Assembly: GCA_965226435.1 (NCBI GenBank)
Contig: CBDDCY010000013.1
Span: forward strand, 1,240,001 to 1,304,000
From: UBA6623 sp965226435
Lineage (GTDB): Bacteria; Acidobacteriota; Terriglobia; Bryobacterales; UBA6623
Direction of reading: 5' to 3'
Length of the DNA stretch: 64,000 nucleotides
Shown here piece after piece: positions 28,213 to 36,544 of the stretch. Positions within the stretch are counted from its first letter, which is position 1; each line of letters starts with the position of its first letter. The position numbers and the translations under genes are program-made. The notes beneath the pieces were generated by a model. That model ran no database searches, was not told the DNA's origin, and saw only the letters and a list, made by a program, of their open reading frames with translations.

Positions 28213-28761
28213 CTAGGCCTTCAGCACCCCTTTTGTGTCGCCGTTGCGGCCGGTAATTTCCATAAACGCTTCGTGCGATTTCGTCATCGGCGAACGCGAC
28301 ATCGCCATCGCGCCGGAACGAATCATCTGAACATCGCCGTAATTATGCAACAGCGAGATCAACGCATCGAGCTTTTCGCCCGCGCCCGTCACCTCGATCG
28401 TATAGGACGACGGCGAGGCGTCCACCACGTGTGCCCGGAAAATGTCGGCTTCTTTCAGCAAAGCCGGACGCATCTCGGGCGAGACGTCGATCTTAATTAG
28501 CGCCATCTCGCGGCACACGGCCTGCGACTCGGTCAGATCGACGGTCTCCACGACATTGACAAGCCGCTTGATCTGCTTGATCAGCAGCGACTGCATCGCC
28601 GGGTCGACGTCGACGACGATCGTCATGCTCGAAAGCGTCGGGTCGAGAGTACGCGCCACCGTCAGACTTTCGATATTGTAGCCCCGCGCCGTCAGCACGC
28701 CGGCCACCCGCATCAAAGCGCCGGGTTTGTTTTCCACCAATAGGGATATCAGTTGATTCAT
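28213..28761 (-). CDS. ilvN: Acetolactate synthase regulatory (small) subunit
   Basis: The 182-residue subunit has an N-terminal ACT domain (LISLLVENKPGALMRVAGVLTARGYNIESLTV), which normally binds valine for feedback inhibition, and the standard C-terminal domain (REMALIKIDV...). This full length corresponds to the IlvH/IlvN long type. Two bases separate it from the ilvB stop codon, so translation is coupled. GGGAGA lies before the ATG. Confidence 0.95.
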   Translation of the reverse strand: MNQLISLLVENKPGALMRVAGVLTARGYNIESLTVARTLDPTLSSMTIVVDVDPAMQSLLIKQIKRLVNVVETVDLTESQAVCREMALIKIDVSPEMRPALLKEADIFRAHVVDASPSSYTIEVTGAGEKLDALISLLHNYGDVQMIRSGAMAMSRSPMTKSHEAFMEITGRNGDTKGVLKA

Positions 28762-28763
28762 GG

Positions 28764-30494
28764 TCAATCTCCCACCGTCACCGGCTTGGGCGGTTCGAGG
28801 ATCATCTCATTCACCGCGCCGCCGGAGGGAATCATCGGGAAAACGTTTTCCTCGGGCGTTACCTTGACGTCGAGTAGGAAAGGCCCGGGCTCGGCCATGG
28901 CCTGCTCGAACGCGTCGTCGAGATCACCCGGCTTTTCGACGATGCGTCCCTTGATGCCGAAGGCCGCGCCGAGCAGTTCGCAGTTGGGGAAGCAATCCAT
29001 CTCAATCTGGCTGTAACGCTTGTTGTAGAAAAGCTCCTGCCACTGCCGCACCATCCCCAGCGTGCCGTTGTTGAGAACAACCATTTTCAGGGGCAGTTTG
29101 TTGCTGGCGATGGTCGCCAACTCCGGCAGGCTCATCATGAACCCGCCGTCGCCGACCAACGCGAAAACCACCTTGTCGGGCCGGCCGAACTGCGCTCCGA
29201 TCGCCGCCGGCAAACCAAAGCCCATCGCGCCCAAACCGCCCGAAACCACCCACTGCCGCGGGCCGTTGAAACGCATGTACTGCGCGGCCCACATCTGGTG
29301 CTGCCCGACGTCGACCGACATGACGGCCTCGCCGCCCGAGATCGCGTCGATTTTTTGCACCAACGCTTGCGGCTTGATTTCGTCGTCGCTCGGCTCGTAG
29401 CCGTAGGGGTGCTCGCGCATCCAGCCGGCGATCTTCTCCCGCCAGGCCGAACGCGACGCCTGATTGCGGCCGCCGCGCGAGTCCTTGGTTTCTTTCAGGC
29501 GCTCGGTCAGCCGCCGCACCACATGCTTAACGTCGCCCACGATGCCGACGTCGGGTTTGCGATTTTTTCCCATTTCAGCCGGGTCGATGTCGACGTGCAG
29601 CACACGGGCATTCGGGGCGAAGGCATCCAATCGGCCGGTGACGCGGTCGTCGAACCTGACGCCGAGCGCAATCAGCGCATCGCATTCGGTCACGCCCATG
29701 TTGGCCGCGTAGCTGCCGTGCATCCCCAACATGCTGATGTAGTTCGGGTGGCCGCTCGGGATCGCGCCCAACCCCATCACCGTCGTCGCGGTTGGGGCGT
29801 CGAGGGTTTCGGTGAAGTCAGCAAGCTCGGCCGAGGCTCCCGAGGCAATCACGCCCCCCCCGGCGTAGATATAGGGCCGCTCGGCCTGCCATAGAAACTC
29901 AATGGCGGCGTCGATCTCGTCGTCATCGGCGTCGAGACGCAGCTCGTAACCGCGCATTTCCTCGATTTGATCCGCCGGACGATATGTGGCGTTGGCGAGC
30001 AGAACGTCCTTGGTGGTGTCGACCAAGACCGGCCCGGGGCGTCCCGAGGACGCCACGTAGAAGGCTTCGTGGATCGTGTCGGCCAACTCGTTAATGTCCT
30101 TGACGAGATAGTTGTGCTTGGTCGCGCCGCGCGTGATGCCGAAGGTATCGGCTTCCTGAAACGCGTCGCGCCCGATCAACTTGCTGGGGACTTGTCCGGT
30201 AATCGCGACAATCGGAATCGAGTCCATCAGGGCGTCGACGAGACCCGTCGTCAGATTCGTCGCCCCCGGACCCGAGGTCGCCATGCATACGCCGACCTTG
30301 CCGGTCGTTCGAGCATAGCCCTCGGCCGCGAAACTCGCATTCTCCTCGTGCCGCATCAGAACGTGCTTCAGTGGATGGTCATAAAGCACGTCATAGATCG
30401 GCAGCGTCACGCCCCCGGGGTACCCGAAGACGATCTCGACGCCTTCCCGCGTCAAGCTTTCCACTAAGATTTGCGCACCTGACATCAACGACAT
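28764..30494 (-). CDS. ilvB: Acetolactate synthase catalytic (large) subunit
   Basis: The 576-residue ThDP enzyme joins two pyruvates, or pyruvate and 2-oxobutyrate, in branched-chain amino acid synthesis. Recognised by FGYPGGVTLPIYDVL, the catalytic Glu in RHEENASFAAEGYAR, the FAD-related region and GDGGFMMSLPELATI with the NNGTLGMVRQWQ ThDP-binding fold. It is the first structural gene behind the attenuator at 30563-30642. GAGGAG upstream fixes ATG 30494. Confidence 0.96.
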   Translation of the reverse strand: MSLMSGAQILVESLTREGVEIVFGYPGGVTLPIYDVLYDHPLKHVLMRHEENASFAAEGYARTTGKVGVCMATSGPGATNLTTGLVDALMDSIPIVAITGQVPSKLIGRDAFQEADTFGITRGATKHNYLVKDINELADTIHEAFYVASSGRPGPVLVDTTKDVLLANATYRPADQIEEMRGYELRLDADDDEIDAAIEFLWQAERPYIYAGGGVIASGASAELADFTETLDAPTATTVMGLGAIPSGHPNYISMLGMHGSYAANMGVTECDALIALGVRFDDRVTGRLDAFAPNARVLHVDIDPAEMGKNRKPDVGIVGDVKHVVRRLTERLKETKDSRGGRNQASRSAWREKIAGWMREHPYGYEPSDDEIKPQALVQKIDAISGGEAVMSVDVGQHQMWAAQYMRFNGPRQWVVSGGLGAMGFGLPAAIGAQFGRPDKVVFALVGDGGFMMSLPELATIASNKLPLKMVVLNNGTLGMVRQWQELFYNKRYSQIEMDCFPNCELLGAAFGIKGRIVEKPGDLDDAFEQAMAEPGPFLLDVKVTPEENVFPMIPSGGAVNEMILEPPKPVTVGD

Positions 30495-30562
30495 AATTTT
30501 TTCTCCTCGCCACTGACCGCCCAAGAACACCGTGATCGGTTTCTTCGTGGCGGTCTAAAAAC

Positions 30563-30642
30563 AAAAAAGACCACACGACCGGTTAGTTAGCCCCGGTCAG
30601 TGGCCCCTGAATTCTTGTCTTCAGAAGCCCTTAACCGGGGCT
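30563..30642 (-). promoter_or_regulatory. Transcription attenuator of the ilv operon
   Basis: Read on the minus strand. The terminator is GGCCAC-T-GACCGG, a 10-base loop, CCGGTC-GT-GTGGTC, then TTTTTT (30563-30605). The competing antiterminator pairs AGCCCCGGT (30634-30642), the last codons of the leader peptide, with ACCGGGGCT (30589-30597), which removes the 5' arm of the terminator. A ribosome stalled on Ile/Val/Leu codons leaves AGCCCCGGT free and allows read-through; one that reaches the stop codon covers it and termination follows. This is inferred from base pairing alone. Confidence 0.85.
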
Positions 30643-30780
30643 GCGTACACTGACAAGAATAATGACGTTGTTAATGCGAACAATCGCTAGGCGGGGTTTG
30701 TCGATCGAGAGAGGGGCGGCGGAAGTCGAGGAATGTTGCTTCGGCCCAGGGGCGGTCGCGCCGTGTCGACACAACGGCAT
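30631..30780 (-). CDS. Branched-chain leader peptide of the ilv operon
   Basis: The frame ends in IVRINNVIILVSVRSPG and then TAA: ten Ile, Val or Leu codons within fifteen, directly ahead of the attenuator. Such codons sense charged tRNA-Ile, tRNA-Val and tRNA-Leu. The start is less certain. ATG 30780 with AAGAAGG five bases upstream gives 49 residues, longer than most leader peptides; no closer standard start codon was found in frame. The peptide itself probably has no other function. Confidence 0.75.
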   Translation of the reverse strand: MPLCRHGATAPGPKQHSSTSAAPLSIDKPRLAIVRINNVIILVSVRSPG

Positions 30781-30813
30781 CCGACCTTCTTGTTGTCCCT
30801 TGGATTGTTTCAC

Positions 30814-31177
30814 GGTCCGGCCTTCCCCGTAGAGCGCTCTCGGTCTACATGTACCAGTTTACCGGGGTGCCGAAGCGCGGTCAAGGGGGGAATCCGTGTC
30901 GCCGGGGTAGGTGAGCCGTGAACCGTGAACCGAGCTGCCGGCCTTGGCGACCGTAGCCCGGTTCACCGGGCTTGAGCACTCCCCATAGGCCGGTCCTTCC
31001 AGGGCCGGCACCCACGCCCGGCCGGCTTCCCACGGGCGAACGACCGCTCAAGCGGTCGTTCGGGCGCCTGGGGCGGGCCAAAGACCGGCCGCCCGCGGCC
31101 GGTCCCCTCCCAACTCGGCTCACGGCTCACGGTTCACGGTTCACGGCCAACGGTTCACGTACCCCTGCGCCATCGCC
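30814..31177. repeat. Palindrome-rich intergenic block including a family 3 repeat
   Basis: Outer inverted copies GTGAGCCGTGAACCGTGAAC (30910-30929) and its complement near 31124-31144 enclose nested hairpins, including a perfect 12-bp one, CGAACGACCGCT-CA-AGCGGTCGTTCG (31037-31062), and a family 3 repeat on the minus strand (30954-31009). No gene is seen. The upstream part should contain the promoter of the ilv leader. Confidence 0.65.
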
Positions 31178-31229
31178 TGTTGAAGGGCGATGATAATGTC
31201 CCCTTGAGAGGGCGATAGAAATGTCCCCT

Positions 31230-31260
31230 AATCTAAGGCTCCGAAGGAGGAGCCTAGATT
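31230..31260 (+). promoter_or_regulatory. Hairpin just ahead of the IS B transposase start
   Basis: AATCTAAGGCTCC, loop GAAGG, AGGAGCCTAGATT: a 12-bp stem with one bulged base. It ends directly before GGAGAGG, the ribosome-binding site of the transposase. It could block read-through translation or transcription entering from outside. The same sequence is present in copy 2 at 53527-53557. Confidence 0.6.
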
Positions 31261-31273
31261 GGAGAGGACATGG

Positions 31274-32539
31274 ATGAACGACAAGGAATTGAGACGGGGC
31301 GAGGTACTGGGCCGGGTGAAGCGAGGCGAGTTGAAGCTGAGCGAGGCGGCGCGGATACTCGATATCAGTTATCGCCAGACCAAGCGGATCTGGAGGCGCT
31401 ACAGCGCGGGAGGGACAAAAGCATTGAAGCACGGCAACGTGGGCCGGGTATCGAACCGCGCCAAGCCGGCGGAAGTTCGCAAGCGAGTGCTGCAACTGGT
31501 GCGCGAACACTACTCCGGCGAGCCGCACGAGCGCTTCGGGCCGACGCTGGCGGCCGAGCATTTGTGGACAGACCACGATCTGAAACTATCGGTGCGAACA
31601 CTGCGGCTCTGGATGCTCGCCGAGGGCCTGTGGAGCCGCCGCCGCAAGCGCCGGCCGCATCGCTCGCGGCGGCGGCGTAAAGCGCACTTGGGCGAGCTGA
31701 TCCAGGTCGACGGTTCGCACCACGAGTGGCTCGAAGCGCGCGGGCGGAAAGGTTGCCTGATGAACTTCGTCGACGATGCGACCGGTCTGGCGCTGTGCCG
31801 TTTCTCGAGCGAGGAAACGACTTGGGCGGCGGCCGATCTGCTCGAAGCCTGGGTGCGTCAATACGGCGTTCCGAAGGCGTTGTATTGCGACTGGAAGAAC
31901 GTCTACAAGCGCCGGCCAACGTCGCGTGAAGCGCTGGAAGGCATCGAGCCCGAGACGCAGTTCGGACGCATGTGCGCCAAGCTCGGCATTGGTATCATCG
32001 CCGCTTCGTCACCGCAAGCGAAGGGCCGCGTGGAGCGCCATCACGGCACCCATCAAGACCGCCTGATCAAGAAGATGCGGCTCAAAGGCATTGCCGATTA
32101 CGAGGCGGCGAACCGCTATCTCGACGAGCAGTATCTGCCAGAGCACAACGCCAAGTTCGCCTCTGAGCCGTCAGCGGGAGCGGACTTTCATCGGCGCTTA
32201 TCGAAGCGTTTGGACTTGAAGTGGGTGTTTTGCTTGGAGGGAGAGCGGGTGGTGTCCAACGACCTGGTGGTACGTTTCGAGAACCGTTTTCCGCAGTTGA
32301 AACCGCAGCGCAATCAGGCTCTGGGCGCAGGCGCGAGAGTAACCGTGCAGCAAGCGCGCGAGGGCGAGTTGCGGGTGGTGTTCGAGGGGAAAACGGTGGC
32401 GTTCGACGAGATCGCCAAGCCGCTCCCCAAGGTGCGGCCGGAGCCGAAACCGCGCCTGGCGCCGCAGCCGCGCACACCGCCGGCGAATCACCCTTGGCGC
32501 GCGCCGTTGAAGCCGAAAAAACGGGCGGCGACCGCGTGA
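31274..32539 (+). CDS. IS B transposase, copy 1 (ISNCY-like, rve core)
   Basis: 421 residues from the ATG at 31274, with GGAGAGG upstream. An N-terminal helix-turn-helix (LKLSEAARILDISYRQTKRI) precedes an rve core: LIQVDGSHHEWLE (Asp), ALYCDWKNVYK (Asp) and SPQAKGRVERHHGTHQDRL (Glu). The C-terminal region is basic and Pro-rich. It resembles ISNCY-group transposases. The coding sequence appears identical to copy 2, so one of the two transposed recently. Confidence 0.9.
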   Translation: MNDKELRRGEVLGRVKRGELKLSEAARILDISYRQTKRIWRRYSAGGTKALKHGNVGRVSNRAKPAEVRKRVLQLVREHYSGEPHERFGPTLAAEHLWTDHDLKLSVRTLRLWMLAEGLWSRRRKRRPHRSRRRRKAHLGELIQVDGSHHEWLEARGRKGCLMNFVDDATGLALCRFSSEETTWAAADLLEAWVRQYGVPKALYCDWKNVYKRRPTSREALEGIEPETQFGRMCAKLGIGIIAASSPQAKGRVERHHGTHQDRLIKKMRLKGIADYEAANRYLDEQYLPEHNAKFASEPSAGADFHRRLSKRLDLKWVFCLEGERVVSNDLVVRFENRFPQLKPQRNQALGAGARVTVQQAREGELRVVFEGKTVAFDEIAKPLPKVRPEPKPRLAPQPRTPPANHPWRAPLKPKKRAATA

Positions 32540-32687
32540 AGAGGGCTGTGGAAATGACGGGGCCGTGGAAAACGAGGAAAACCCTCGGCAGCCGACGAGG
32601 AGCTTCGAACCTCATCGCTCGGGTTTCCCACGTTTCCCCCAGCCCCTTGGAAATCGCTGTGCGATTCCCACATTCCCACAAGCCCCT
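32540..32687 (+). ncRNA. Conserved three-hairpin element behind the IS B transposase, copy 1
   Basis: It starts directly at the stop codon. Outer stem GGGCTGTGGAAATG (32543-32556) with CATTCCCACAAGCCCC (32671-32686); second stem GGGGCCGTGGAAAACG with CGTTTCCCCCAGCCCC; third stem GGAAATCGCTGTGCGATTCC. Compared with the IS A element the base of stem two differs on both arms so that pairing is kept, and the tip of stem two carries about 35 extra bases. Confidence 0.6.
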
Positions 32688-32722
32688 ACGACTACTATCC
32701 TTTTACTTAAAAGGGGACATTT

Positions 32723-34630
32723 CTACCGGGCTAACCAAGGGGACATTTCTATCGCCTCTTGACACTGTCGTTGCTGCTGCCCGAAGCCGTCGAGGTAGAC
32801 CAGCGTTTGATCGGCCGCCACCGTGGGACCACCGCCGTTCTGCGTGATCGGGAAAGCCTCCCCTACCGCGCGCAAGCTGCTCAACGAAAAAGGCAGCGCC
32901 CAGAGTTCGTCGGCGCCGAGATCCGACTGATAGATCAGGTGTCCGCTCGAGGAGTAGAACGGCTGGGTTCCCGGCCCCAGAATCTCTCGCCGTCCGCCGT
33001 CAAGATCTTGGAGCATCATAGTTCTTCGCGTGGCTGCTCCAAACGTGTAAACCAGGACGCGAGTGCCCGCCCCGGCCGGCAAGAAATGCGGTTGAGCCAA
33101 GAACCCGGTTGGGCCTCCTTCCGTGGAACCGGGTTGCTCCTTCTCGATCACAAGATTCGCCTCCCCCCCGCGGGCGGGCACTTCGTAGATGTCGTAGCTA
33201 CCGGCGCTGAAAGCAATCGATTGGCCGTCGGCGCTCCACGATCCGCCCGCGAAGGTGAGGGAAGGTAGCGGGCACAGCCGGATCGGGATGCCCCCGGCGA
33301 CCGCGATCTTCTTCAGCTCGCCGTCGGCGGCAAACCCGACGAAGCTGCTGTCTGGGGACCAAAAGGGCAGCACCGCCCCGTCCGTGCCTTCCAGAACGCG
33401 CGGCTGCGATTGATCGAGATCCCGGATCCAGAGCTTGCCCTCCGCACCGGCCCGGGTGTAAGCGATGTGCCTGCCGTTGGGCGAGACGGCGACGCCTGCC
33501 TCGGTGGCGCTCGTCGGAACGTCAACCGCCGGCGTAATAGCAAATCGGCGCAAGGGCGCTTCGTGGGCCGGCTGCCGGAGGTGGACCATGGCAAGCGCCA
33601 AAAAAGCGACCGCCGCGGCGGCGAACAGCGCCTGATAGAGACGCAGGTGTTTCCTCAGGGCCGTTTCCGGCGCGGCAGCCGGTTGCGCCTCTGTCTGAAC
33701 CGCGCCCGCGGTAGTCATGGCGGCTGTCGCGCCGGTGGTCGTCGCGGGCGTCTCAATCCCCGTCTGACTCGCCACCGGAGCGACTTGAGAGCGCAAGATG
33801 GTCGAACGCCCCGACTTCAGCTTCTCCTGGAGCGTTCCCAGATCGATCACCAACTCGTCGGCATGCTGGTAGCGTTGACCGGCGTTTTTCGCCAGGCATT
33901 TGTTGACGAGCAATTCGAGCTCGACCGGTATCCCCGTCCGCAAGCCGGTCATCGGCTCGGGCTCTTCGTTCATGATCTCGTAGACGAGCGCCTGATCGTA
34001 CAGGCCCCGAAAAGGCCGCTGGCCGCAAACTATTTCGTAGAGCACGCAGCCCAGAGCCCAGATGTCGGTGCGGTGGTCGACTTTGGCTCCCTCGGCCTGC
34101 TCGGGCGACATGTAGGCCACCGTGCCGAGAGTCATGTCGAGCTTGGTGAGCTTCGAGCCCTCGGTCAGTAGCGCGAGGCCGAAGTCCATCACGGTGACGT
34201 GGCCCTTGTCGTCGACGATCACGTTGCCGGGTTTGATATCGCGGTGGACGATGTTCTTCTCGTGAGCCGCGGCCAGGCCCTTGGTGATTTGTTGGGCGAA
34301 GTCGAGGGCCTCGGGGATTTTCAGCGGCGCGGATTCGATCCGTTTGTCGAGGGTGTCGCCTTCGATGAAGGCCATCGCGAGAAAGGTCCGTCCGTCGGCC
34401 TCGGCGATCTCGTGGATGGGACAGACATTGGGATGATGCAGCGCGGCGGCGGCTTGCGCTTCCCGATCGAAGCGCTTGCGGGCTTCTTCGTCCTTGAGCA
34501 GGTGGGCGGCGAGGAACTTGAGCGCCACGGCGCGCTTGAGCTTGGTGTCCTCGGCTTTGTAGAAGACGCCCATCCCGCCCTCGCCGAGCTTGGCGGTGAT
34601 CTTGTAGTGCGAGATGGTTTGGCCGATCAT
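32723..34630 (-). pseudogene. Serine/threonine protein kinase with propeller domain, 3' end removed by IS B
   Basis: From ATG 34630 the frame encodes 635 residues. The kinase domain (about 8-270) is complete: GEGGMGVFYKAED, ALKFL (Lys), HRDIKPGNVIVD, MDFGLA and GTVAYMSPEQAEG. A membrane helix follows (about 340-360), then a TolB/WD40-like propeller with SPNGRHIAYTR, WSPDSSFVGF and WSADGQSIAFSAG blades. After LDGFGQQQRQ the last 13 codons come from the IS B end, so later blades are missing. The kinase could still be active but its sensor is truncated. No remainder of the gene is seen on the far side of the IS. Confidence 0.85.
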
Positions 34631-34744
34631 GACGGGCTCGAGGTTACGGATCGCTTGTGGAGATTGTAGCTCCTTGGGCAAGGATTATGGCGGATTGGGG
34701 AAGGGCTTTTCGGGTTCGTTTCGCGGTTTTGTTGGGGCGTGGGG

Positions 34745-34800
34745 AAGACACGTCGGCACGAATGCCGACGCGGCACGTCTGGAGACGTGCGCCACGTCGG
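34745..34800. repeat. Double hairpin in the kinase/oxidoreductase gap
   Basis: CGTCGGCACGAATGCCGACG and GCACGTCTGGAGACGTGC are two successive hairpins. A weaker relative of the second (GGGCCTGGAGACCTGCC) is found near 51042. No other feature is seen in this 237-base gap between divergent genes. Confidence 0.5.
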
Positions 34801-34867
34801 GGCTCCGGCTTCGGGTTTGGGGCCGGAGGCGTTATGGGGCACCAGCTGGGAAGCCGGCTGCTTACCG

Positions 34868-36274
34868 CTATCCGGCGAGGCGGAAGAAGGTTCGGAGGGT
34901 CTTCTTTACTAGATCTGTAGTTTTGCGGTCGTATTCCCAGATGGCCAGCCAGCGGTTGATGCGGCTGGCGGTCGGATAGGCGTAGGTCTTTTCGAGGAGC
35001 TTGCGCAGCGGGATCTTGTTCTGCTTGGCGAGGACGAGTTCTTGAATCAGCTCGCCGGCGCCGGGGGCAATCATGGTGCCCCCTAGGATGTGGTCCCCTT
35101 TCAAATAGACCGTCAGCTTCGACTCCGGGTAGTGATCGGTGGTTGCGCGATTGACGTCCTCGAAGCCTTGCACGACACGGCGGTAGCGGATGCCGCGATC
35201 TTGGAGTTGCTTCTCGGACAGGCCGAAGGTGGCGACTTCGGGGTCGGTGAAAGTCACCCAGCTCAGATCGTCGTAGCTGAGTTTCTTCTTGATCGGCGAG
35301 AACAGGTTCCAGAGAATCACCGAGCCGTGCAGTTCAGTGACATGGGTGAGGAAGATTTGTCCCGCGGCGTCGCCGCAAGCGTAGATGCGTTTGTTGGTGG
35401 TACGCAGGTAGGGGTCGATCTTCATTCGGCCACCGTCGACTTCGATGCCGGCCTTTTCGACGCCGAGCGACTCGTGGACGAGTTCCTTGCCGGTGGCGAT
35501 CAAGACTTTGTCGAAGCGCTGTTCGATAACGCCGTCGGGGGTTGCGATCTCGGCGGTATTGGGGGTGGGGAAGCTTGTCAATTCGGCATTGCAGATGAAA
35601 TGTACGCCCTCGGCGCCGAGGTGGCGGCCGATCAGCTCGCCGGCTTCCTCGGAGTCGCGCAACAGCAGCCGCGAAGCCTTCTCAAGAACGGTGACTTTCG
35701 AGCCAAGGCGGGTGAAGGCTTGCGACATTTCCATGCCGATTGGGCCGGCGCCGACGATCAATAGCTCGCCGGGGAGTTGGTCGAGGTTCCAAAGATTCTC
35801 GTGAGTGAGGTAGGCGACGTGCTCGATACCGGGGATTGGCGGAATACGAGGACGGCCGCCGGTGGCGATGACGATGCGGCGCGCGGTGTAGGTTTGGTCG
35901 CCGACCTGTACACTGTCGCGCGAGACGAAACGGGCCTCCCCGAAGGCGAATTCGACGCCGAACTCACCGAGGGCCTCGGAAGTTTCGTGGGACCGGATTT
36001 CGGCCTGGACTTCGCGGACGGTTTCGAATACCTTGTGGAAATCGATCTCCCCGCTCGTCTCGATTCCGAAGGGAGCCAGCCCGGCGGCATCGTGGGCTCG
36101 CTTGGCGATGTGGAGCAGGGCTTTGCTCGGCACGCAGCCGGTATTGAGGCATTCGCCGCCGACGAGGTTGGGGTTCTTATCGATCAGAAGCGTCTTGAGG
36201 CCTAGTTTTGCGCAAGGGACGGCCACGTTGAGGCCGCCTGCTCCGGCGCCGATGGCAATGATGTCGTAGTGCAT
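34868..36274 (-). CDS. Pyridine nucleotide-disulfide oxidoreductase, mercuric reductase-like
   Basis: The 468-residue flavoprotein has an FAD-binding start (IIAIGAGAGGLNVAV), the redox-active GGECLNTGCVPSKAL disulfide, an NAD(P)-binding GAGPIGMEMSQ site and the FAD GDAAGQIFLTHV segment. The C-terminal His-Glu dyad of lipoamide dehydrogenase (HPTxxE) is replaced by YAYPTASRI, so it is not a normal Lpd; mercuric reductase also has Tyr there. It lacks the N-terminal metal-binding domain and the terminal Cys pair of MerA. A family of such reductases of unknown substrate is common. No lipoyl enzyme complex gene is nearby. Confidence 0.85.
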   Translation of the reverse strand: MHYDIIAIGAGAGGLNVAVPCAKLGLKTLLIDKNPNLVGGECLNTGCVPSKALLHIAKRAHDAAGLAPFGIETSGEIDFHKVFETVREVQAEIRSHETSEALGEFGVEFAFGEARFVSRDSVQVGDQTYTARRIVIATGGRPRIPPIPGIEHVAYLTHENLWNLDQLPGELLIVGAGPIGMEMSQAFTRLGSKVTVLEKASRLLLRDSEEAGELIGRHLGAEGVHFICNAELTSFPTPNTAEIATPDGVIEQRFDKVLIATGKELVHESLGVEKAGIEVDGGRMKIDPYLRTTNKRIYACGDAAGQIFLTHVTELHGSVILWNLFSPIKKKLSYDDLSWVTFTDPEVATFGLSEKQLQDRGIRYRRVVQGFEDVNRATTDHYPESKLTVYLKGDHILGGTMIAPGAGELIQELVLAKQNKIPLRKLLEKTYAYPTASRINRWLAIWEYDRKTTDLVKKTLRTFFRLAG

Positions 36275-36395
36275 GGTGTCCCCGATTCTAGCCGTTCAGC
36301 GTCTCAGATGCGTCGGTGAGGCGTATGACACGTATGACGAATGGCGGCGGGTCGGTAAACGTTCGATTGGCGGGGGTTGCGTCGGACGATTGTTC

Positions 36396-36469
36396 CCGCG
36401 CCCCATCCGGGGCTTATCGTGATTTCTCGGCCGGGACCCCGGGTTCCGCTTCGCTTCACCCGGGGCGAG
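36396..36469 (-). repeat. Dispersed palindromic repeat, family 1
   Basis: On the minus strand: GCCCCGGGTGAAGCGAAGCG, GAACCCGGGGTCCCGG, AAATCACGATAAGCCCCGG and ATGGGGCG. It matches the order and content of the copy at 5196-5316, with several compensating changes in the hairpin arms. It lies in the 270-base gap between the GHMP kinase and oxidoreductase genes. Confidence 0.75.
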
Positions 36470-36544
36470 TATTAACTCTGACGCCGTTCCGGCAAAGCCG
36501 TTTCACGCCAACCTGCTCTCCAATCGGGTCAGTGCTCATGTTCC

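Larger units (their letters stand above)
31178..32764 (+). mobile_element. Insertion sequence IS B, copy 1
   Basis: 1587 bases. Left end TGTTGAAGGGCGATGATAAT, right end (complement) TGTCAAGAGGCGATAGAAAT, each followed by GTCCCC. Inside each end a second unit of the type GGGCGATAGAAATGTCCCC is repeated, as in IS21-like multi-repeat ends. It holds one transposase gene and the folded element. It interrupts the 3' end of the kinase gene. No matching target duplication is seen at the two flanks, unlike copy 2. Confidence 0.9.
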
